A stretch of DNA of 64,000 nucleotides from an uncultured Methanospirillum sp. (GTDB lineage Archaea; Halobacteriota; Methanomicrobia; Methanomicrobiales; Methanospirillaceae). Under the pieces are notes generated by a model. It did not search any database and was not told the origin of the DNA. It saw nothing but the letters and a program-made list of their open reading frames with translations. Below, piece by piece: positions 59,025-64,000 of the stretch; the first letter of the stretch is position 1, and every line of letters begins with the position of its first letter. A program made the position numbers and the translations under genes. Location of the stretch: the NCBI RefSeq assembly GCF_963668475.1, contig NZ_OY764544.1, forward strand, positions 744,001 to 808,000, read 5' to 3'.

Positions 59025-60090
59025 TAACCGGTAATTTTAAAATCCGTTCCACCATATATTTTGAAAGAATCAACATGACTGCTGATAGCATCAAGAGCGT
59101 GAACACAAATTGAATCGGTGCATATCGCAGTTATGTTTCTCCTAGTCGTCGCATTCCTGCATATTAGCGACAGTAGATAACCTCCCCACCGGTACCCGGT
59201 ATCTCACCGTGATCCTTGAGAGAGCAGTTCCGCAACTCTCAAAATCTGTACGGAAAAGAATCTCATTTGAGATGGAAAACCAACACCCGGGGGCTGTTCA
59301 CCCTCTCGATCATCCTTCTCGCTGGGAGCAGCCTTTCTATCGTATCGGATCTAGAATGGAACCCTCCCTGATAAAAGAAATTTTTATCATTATGAACAGA
59401 ACTTTCTCTGTCCTGGTCGGATTTTCCTTCCGGGAAAACGAGTGAGGAAGGTAGTGGTACAGGCACGAAGACAGGAGAGACGACTCCTTAAAGCAATGAT
59501 AAATAATTGAGATGACTGACAGATGGGAAAAAAACAATACATTGCACCAAAAATTATCGATCTCTCTCTAGAGACAATAACTGGGGTCGGGGCGGGAAAT
59601 TGTCTGGATGGGACAGATTTTTATACCTCTTATTGTCATCCTCAAGGGGCTGGTGCATCCAGTGGATGCAATCAAGGGTATGGTGCTTCAGCAAGTTGTG
59701 CAGGTGGAGTGTTACCCCGTCAAACGGGAGTATATTGTAATCAAGGGGGTACAGCGAGACAATGTTGGAATGGGGATTCTGCCAGTCGTGCAGATGGAGA
59801 GTGTAGGAGTGGAAGTACTGCTACTGGGGTGTGTACGAACAATGGAGGTTCCCCGAACCCGTCGAATTTTTGTCTAAGTGGACCAGATCATGCGAATTGC
59901 TACTCAGGAGGCTATCAGGTTCCCCACGGGAGTTCATAATCTCTCATAGTTCCCCCTATTTCCGACTGTAGTATACCACCCTCCTTTTTGCATGAACAAT
60001 CCTGGATCGATTCAACATTTGTTTAGGATCCCCACTTGGGGGCATTCATTGACGAGTAGTAAAAGCATTCCGGTTCACTATTTTTTTACA
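59025..60090 (+). repeat. precursor repeat unit, plus-strand type, copy 2
   Basis: Contains P8 with about 500 bases upstream and 150 downstream that closely match the units at 49165 and 61255. It begins just after the MITE-like element. Confidence 0.65.
59523..59939 (+). CDS. candidate precursor peptide P8 (Cys/Gly-rich)
   Basis: A 138-residue protein. Leader MGKKQYIAPKIIDLSLETIT, GVGAGN. The core has ten Cys (GASSGC, GASASC, RQTGVYC, TARQC, SRADGEC, TATGVC, NPSNFC, HANC) and ends QVPHGSS, the same C-terminus as P9. Start preceded by GAGATGA. No adjacent carrier gene. Confidence 0.8.
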   Translation: MGKKQYIAPKIIDLSLETITGVGAGNCLDGTDFYTSYCHPQGAGASSGCNQGYGASASCAGGVLPRQTGVYCNQGGTARQCWNGDSASRADGECRSGSTATGVCTNNGGSPNPSNFCLSGPDHANCYSGGYQVPHGSS

Positions 60091-60211
60091 TTTTCAAGCA
60101 TCAACCCAGATTCCATGATCCTTTAAGAAAAAATAAATTTTTCATACTCTTGCCGAGGAAATCCAACCATTTTCTGAAACATTTCCTCTAAATTAAAGAA
60201 ATATTATTTAC

Positions 60212-60490
60212 TACTTTTCCTTCAATCCTCAACGACCACTCCCGTACTCTTCGGACAGAAAGAATACCCAATCCATCATCTGTTTTTGAGTCGGTTTACC
60301 GGTCTGACTTGGTACAGTTTCATTAGACTCTTCCAGGTTTTTTCGGAACTTGTACTCGGTCACTGTGTATATATACGGGTAGATAACCATGATCATCGCT
60401 AAGGCCTGGATGCGGGAAAAATTTTTTAAGAAGACTTCAGATACTCGGAATGTTTAATCTTTTAGGAATCTGAATCCTTTTCGACCTGGT
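60212..60490 (-). pseudogene. C-terminal remnant of an IS1634-family transposase
   Basis: Translation of the minus strand, with stops, gives GRKGFRFLKD, AMIMVIYPYIYTVTEYKFRK and NETVPSQTGKPTQK, a pattern typical of the end of IS1634-type transposases. A TAA directly after FLKD breaks it. It is the partner of the N-terminal remnant at 62305-62715, in the same orientation. Confidence 0.7.
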
Positions 60491-61254
60491 ACTGACCCTT
60501 ATCGTATGACAAAGCAGATTCAAGATCCAGATCCATATGTCATCGGTTAAGGAATAATGAAGATTACACCTCATTCGTCTATTAATCTCAAGCAGTTTCA
60601 AAAAATTCCATGTATAAATTCGTCTGGTATAAATACAACCCCCCCAGGTTCAGTCCACCTAATGTGAGTATAGAACATTTTTTGAGTGTTAAATTCGTGT
60701 AACACCGTACCTTAACCGATGGCATATGAATAAGTATCTCGCTATCGCTACAGATAATGGAGTGAAGGGGAGGGACTTTGTGCCCCGACTTTCCTTCTAT
60801 GTAGTTTTTCGGACGAGAATTAGACATAAACAGCGTCTAATGGATCACCAATCGTAATTACTGTAATGGCTCATTTCCAGAGTTAATTTGTCAAAAAATA
60901 AGTGAGGTAAAGGATAGAAGATATTCGAATCGCAAACGAGTGATCAAAGCTTCTCTGTTTAGGATTCGAGTATATACGTGGATGATATCCTATGCCTTAT
61001 GGCTGGTCAGAATTGAAGTAGCAGTCCGGGTCAATTTCGAAGCAGCAAATACAACAGATTCTGGTTACTTGCATGTACCACATTCTCCCATAGGATTCAC
61101 ACTATTCCATTACCAGAATTGCATGCTATAAGAGGAATATTTCGAACGATGAAATCGCGTCAGGCAATCCAAATTACCATTTCTTGGTGCACCAACACTT
61201 TTCTTACACTATCTGCCTGAAAAATCAAAACAACAACAATCCCCTTTCTTAACT
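60491..61254. other. decayed sequence, probably the middle of the IS1634 element
   Basis: No intact gene. A weak minus-strand match near 61138-61215 (QADSVRKVLV then VIWIA) resembles the ADS...WI stretch of IS1634 transposases. The spacing is right for the missing central part. An 79-residue open frame at 60588-60827 has no recognised relation. Confidence 0.35.
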
Positions 61255-62305
61255 TCAACAATCCCCGTATCTAACCGGTAATGTTAAAATCCACCCCTCC
61301 ATATACTTTGAAAGGATTTGAACATGACTGCTGATAGCATCAAGAGCGTGAACTCAAAGTGAATCGGTGCATATCACAGTTATGTTTCTCCTGGTCGTCG
61401 CATTCCTGCATATTACCCACACCAGATAACCACCTCACTGGTACCCGGTATCTCACCATGATCCTTGAGAGAGCAGTTCCGCTACTCTCAAAACCTGAAC
61501 GGAAAAGATTCTCATCGAGATGGAAAACCGACACACGGGGGCTGTTCGCCCTCCCGATCATCCTTCTCGCTGGGAGCAGCCTTTTCTACCTTATCGGGTC
61601 AGGAATGGAACCGTCTCTATCCTGGTCGGATTCTCCTTCGGAAAAACGAGTGGGGAGGTATTGGTACAGTCACGAAGAGAGGAGAGACGACTCCTTAAAG
61701 CAATGAAAAATAATTGAGATGAGTAACAGATGGGAAAGAAACAGTATATTACACCAAAAATTATCGATCTCTCTCTGGAGGCAATTACCGGGGTCGGGGC
61801 GAGAAGTTGTCAGGCTGGGGATAATGTAGGTTACTCTTCTTGTACTGATGGCCTAGGTGCAACCAGCGGATGCACTGATGGGGCTTTTGTTTCAGCAGGC
61901 TGTACAGGGGGAGACATCCCCCATCAATCGGGAGGATATTGTGGTGGTGGGAGTGCAGCTGGAACAATATGTGATCCGCAAGGGGGATCTGCCAGTGGGG
62001 CATATGGAAAGTGTTATTTTGGAAATGCTGCTACTGGGATGTGTTTTTCCCATGGAGCTTCCGGTTCCTATTCCTTTTGTGATACGGGACCAACTGAAGC
62101 GTCTTATTGCTCTAATGGACCCACTCAGGTTCCCCACGGGAGTTCATAATCACTTATGGTTCTCCCTCATTTCCGACTGTAGCAGACCTAACCTCCTTTT
62201 TGCATGAACAATCCTGGATCGATTCAACATGGGTTTAGGTCTTCCCTTTTGGGGGCATTCATTGACGAGTAGTGAAAGCAATCAGGTTCACCGGTTTTTC
62301 AGTAT
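61255..62305 (+). repeat. precursor repeat unit, plus-strand type, copy 3
   Basis: About 1.05 kb with P9, nearly the same flanks as the 59025 unit. It lies between the two IS1634 halves. The right border falls within the transposase frame (SENN then EKPV), where the unit sequence continues. Confidence 0.65.
61730..62149 (+). CDS. candidate precursor peptide P9 (Cys/Gly-rich)
   Basis: A 139-residue protein. Leader MGKKQYITPKIIDLSLEAIT, GVGARS. The core has ten Cys (GLGATSGC, FVSAGC, HQSGGYC, AAGTIC, SGAYGKC, AATGMC, SYSFC, EASYC) and ends QVPHGSS. Flanks match P8 closely while the core differs. Confidence 0.82.
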   Translation: MGKKQYITPKIIDLSLEAITGVGARSCQAGDNVGYSSCTDGLGATSGCTDGAFVSAGCTGGDIPHQSGGYCGGGSAAGTICDPQGGSASGAYGKCYFGNAATGMCFSHGASGSYSFCDTGPTEASYCSNGPTQVPHGSS

Positions 62306-62715
62306 TGTTTTCAGAATCATAATCGCTGTAGACACTGAAATTAGTTGTATCATTATTTACATGATTGATAGCAAATTGATCTCTTTTCATACAGTCGGAT
62401 ACCATATGATTGAACAATTCGGTAGGCTCAAAGACGGCAATAGCATCAAGAGTCCGGCCCAGGACTTCATCATTCAACTGCTCTGATGTGATATCTTAAT
62501 GAAGAGACGTTTGAGTGAAATATCAGCGAAAAATGCAGGAAGAGATCCAGGCGATGTTCAATATAACCAAGCCCGTTGATAGTCATAGCTTTGACAATAT
62601 CACCATGTGGAAGAGTGTATGGACCATTTTAGGGGATCAAGCGATCGATTATGGTACCGATTTGTAACTCATCGTAACTCCCGGCTACTAAACCAAGTTG
62701 CCCATTGTCTTATCG
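62305..62715 (-). pseudogene. N-terminal remnant of an IS1634-family transposase
   Basis: The minus strand gives, with frame breaks, LGLVAGSYDELQIGTIIDRL, KAMTINGLGYIEHRL, LFPAFFADISLKRLF, LNDEVLGRTLDAIAVFEPTE and NDTTNFSVYSDYDSE, the usual opening of IS1634-type transposases. It stops at about codon 135, at the edge of the P9 repeat unit. The region 62716-62913 holds nothing recognised. Confidence 0.75.
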
Positions 62716-62913
62716 GAGTTCTGAATAAAGAGAACATCGAAATCCGGGGACAATAAATAGAGAACAACATTATAAAGTCTATAGTTAAGCTTTTCTTAAT
62801 TTTTTTCTGAACATCTACGGATGATTGGTTTATAATAGATCAGATTATTGTTTCACAGCCCTTAGGTCCTGGTTGCATAATTTTTTCAATAGCAATATTG
62901 AATATAATTAGTA

Positions 62914-63372
62914 ATGTCGATGCAGAAAAAGAAATATCTACAACCAATGATCATAGATTTGAGCATCGAGGCGGTTACTGGAATCGGAGCATCAGAATTT
63001 TATTGTGGTAACGGAGACAGTGCAGCAACAGCCTGTAGTTCTACCGGCAACAGTCCAGGGACCCCTCCTGCTCTCACCTGTTATTCCAATGGAAATGGGG
63101 CAACGGGAACTAATAGTAACTCTTGTCAAAGGGGAGTTGGTGTAAGCGGAGGCTGTTTAGATGGAGGCTTACCTCATACCGTTACTGGTTACTGTAACTA
63201 CGGGGGTTCTGCCACCGGAGCAAACAGTACCTGTGCCGCAGGAAATACTGCTTTGGGGCAATGTCTAACAGGAGACAGTGCATCAGCAAAAGACACTGCA
63301 GCATGCGGGGGAGGAAGCACCCCCTCATACTGTGTGGCTGGGAATAACCAGGCGTTCTCTTGGTCTTCCTGA
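62914..63372 (+). CDS. candidate precursor peptide P10 (Cys/Gly-rich)
   Basis: A 152-residue protein, the longest member. Leader MSMQKKKYLQPMIIDLSIEA, VTGIGAS. An ATG six bases further in is an equal start. The core has ten Cys with CGNGDSAATAC, GNGATGTNSNSC, GGSATGANSTC, GDSASAKDTAAC and ends FSWSS. It has no repeat flanks upstream and no adjacent carrier gene. Confidence 0.8.
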   Translation: MSMQKKKYLQPMIIDLSIEAVTGIGASEFYCGNGDSAATACSSTGNSPGTPPALTCYSNGNGATGTNSNSCQRGVGVSGGCLDGGLPHTVTGYCNYGGSATGANSTCAAGNTALGQCLTGDSASAKDTAACGGGSTPSYCVAGNNQAFSWSS

Positions 63373-63402
63373 TACCCAGGCAGTACAGAAAGAATCTGAG
63401 TT

Positions 63403-63590
63403 GGTATTCAGTGAAGTGAAGAAATACAAAAATGGCGATGTAACCCAAAATCAGCCATTTTTCTGATCCTGCCCCCGGAGGTGAATATGTGTCCGGAGAC
63501 ATAACAGAGAAGGATCTCGATGAGTCTGTAAACGAAGGATGAGGAGGTCATAGGTATTCCCCTGTCTCCCGACTCCTCTCAATACCAATA
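63403..63590 (+). repeat. degenerate downstream repeat, copy 2
   Basis: About 190 bases similar to 50268-50470, starting ATTCAGTGAAGTGAAG just after P10. The bases from 63591 to 63730 are AT-rich with no recognised gene and may include the end of the insertion sequence that follows. Confidence 0.5.
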
Positions 63591-63730
63591 ATTTTTTGTA
63601 ACTATTCAGTCGTTCTCATCGTCCCCAATTTATTCATCATTTTTCCTCATCAAATGTAGCTTATTTAATTGAAAAATCAGAAAACTGCCGAAAGATCTGA
63701 GTATAATGAGATAAAACGTTCTTTTACCGA

Positions 63731-64000
63731 ATGGAAATACCTGAAGCGATTAAATCGAAATTTCCAGAGTGTCCTCCGGAAATCGTAGCGTATATGTACT
63801 ATCTGCATGAAAAATTCGATAAATTAGAAGTTAGGGTAACAGAACTCGAATCTCGACTAAATGTAAACAGCAACAACAGTGGGAAACCGCATTCCTCGGA
63901 TGTTTATACTCGTAAAAACCGTACAACCTCTCTTCGTAAGAAATCTCTAAAGAAACCCGGGGGTCAACCCGGGCACAAAGGAAAAACCCTGTCACAGAGT
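63731..64000 (+). CDS. IS66-family transposase, N-terminal part (runs off the window)
   Basis: An uninterrupted frame of 90 codons from the ATG at 63731 to the edge. It has a coiled coil (LEVRVTELESRLNVNSNNSG), then KPHSSD and KKPGGQPGHKGKT, the hallmark start of IS66-type transposases. The end and terminal repeat are outside the window. It appears intact so far, unlike the IS1634 remnants. Confidence 0.82.
   Translation, partial: MEIPEAIKSKFPECPPEIVAYMYYLHEKFDKLEVRVTELESRLNVNSNNSGKPHSSDVYTRKNRTTSLRKKSLKKPGGQPGHKGKTLSQS

Noticed and set aside
49291..61425. Short hydrophobic frame MFLLVVAFLH in the three plus-strand flanks (49291, 59131, 61381)
   Set aside because: Ends differ between copies and no ribosome-binding site is seen; conserved only as part of the flanks.
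48472..63372. Cys-rich proteins read as metallothioneins or antifreeze/surface proteins
   Set aside because: No signal peptide, no CxC clusters, and a conserved leader plus overlap with PqqD-like genes fit RiPP precursors better.

Overview
The window looks like the chromosome of a methanogenic archaeon of the Methanomicrobiales, probably close to Methanospirillum. Evidence: a complete A-type ATP synthase operon (order H-I-K-E-C-F-A-B-D), large secreted PKD and PEGA proteins, an archaeal type IV pilus motor gene pair beside KaiC-like ATPases, an MJ_1487-type B12/radical SAM protein, archaeal TATA-box promoters, and a bacterial-type UvrABC set, as several methanogens have. Family names are recalled from motifs; no search was run.

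Bases 1-46,430 are mostly ordinary chromosome. In order they hold: a secreted subtilisin-like protease; an AIR-synthase-like protein; TPR proteins; a HerA-like ATPase; uvrA, uvrC and uvrB; two giant PKD surface proteins; two prolyl isomerases; CYTH, phosphoesterase and radical SAM genes; a lipoprotein; two KaiC-like ATPases divergent from a pilus-type secretion ATPase and its membrane protein; a large coiled-coil protein; a chemoreceptor; and the nine-gene ATP synthase operon.

Bases 46,700-64,000 are an accessory island and the most interesting part. A maturation operon on the minus strand encodes a PqqD-like carrier, two radical SAM/SPASM proteins and an HprK-like P-loop protein. It matches the SynChlorMet (Scm) cassette, whose precursor, as far as I recall, has not been identified. 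Around it lie ten genes for 130-152 residue proteins that share a leader (a Lys/Tyr/Pro start, then DLSIE and TGIGA) and a Gly/Ser/Thr/Asn-rich core with nine or ten regularly spaced cysteines. I propose these are the precursor peptides of a ribosomally made, heavily modified product. Each of four minus-strand precursors overlaps its own scmD copy, in about 1.03 kb tandem repeats that also carry a stub of scmE. The repeat flanks are almost identical while the cores differ strongly, so the core appears to diversify or be exchanged within fixed cassettes. A soluble S26-type peptidase at the island edge could be the leader protease.

The island is littered with decay: a fused scmC/scmF pseudogene, IS1634-family transposase remnants apparently split by a precursor cassette, a MITE-like element, and the start of an IS66-like transposase at the right edge. 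The minus-strand promoters carry a conserved palindrome upstream of a TATA box placed for near-leaderless transcription.
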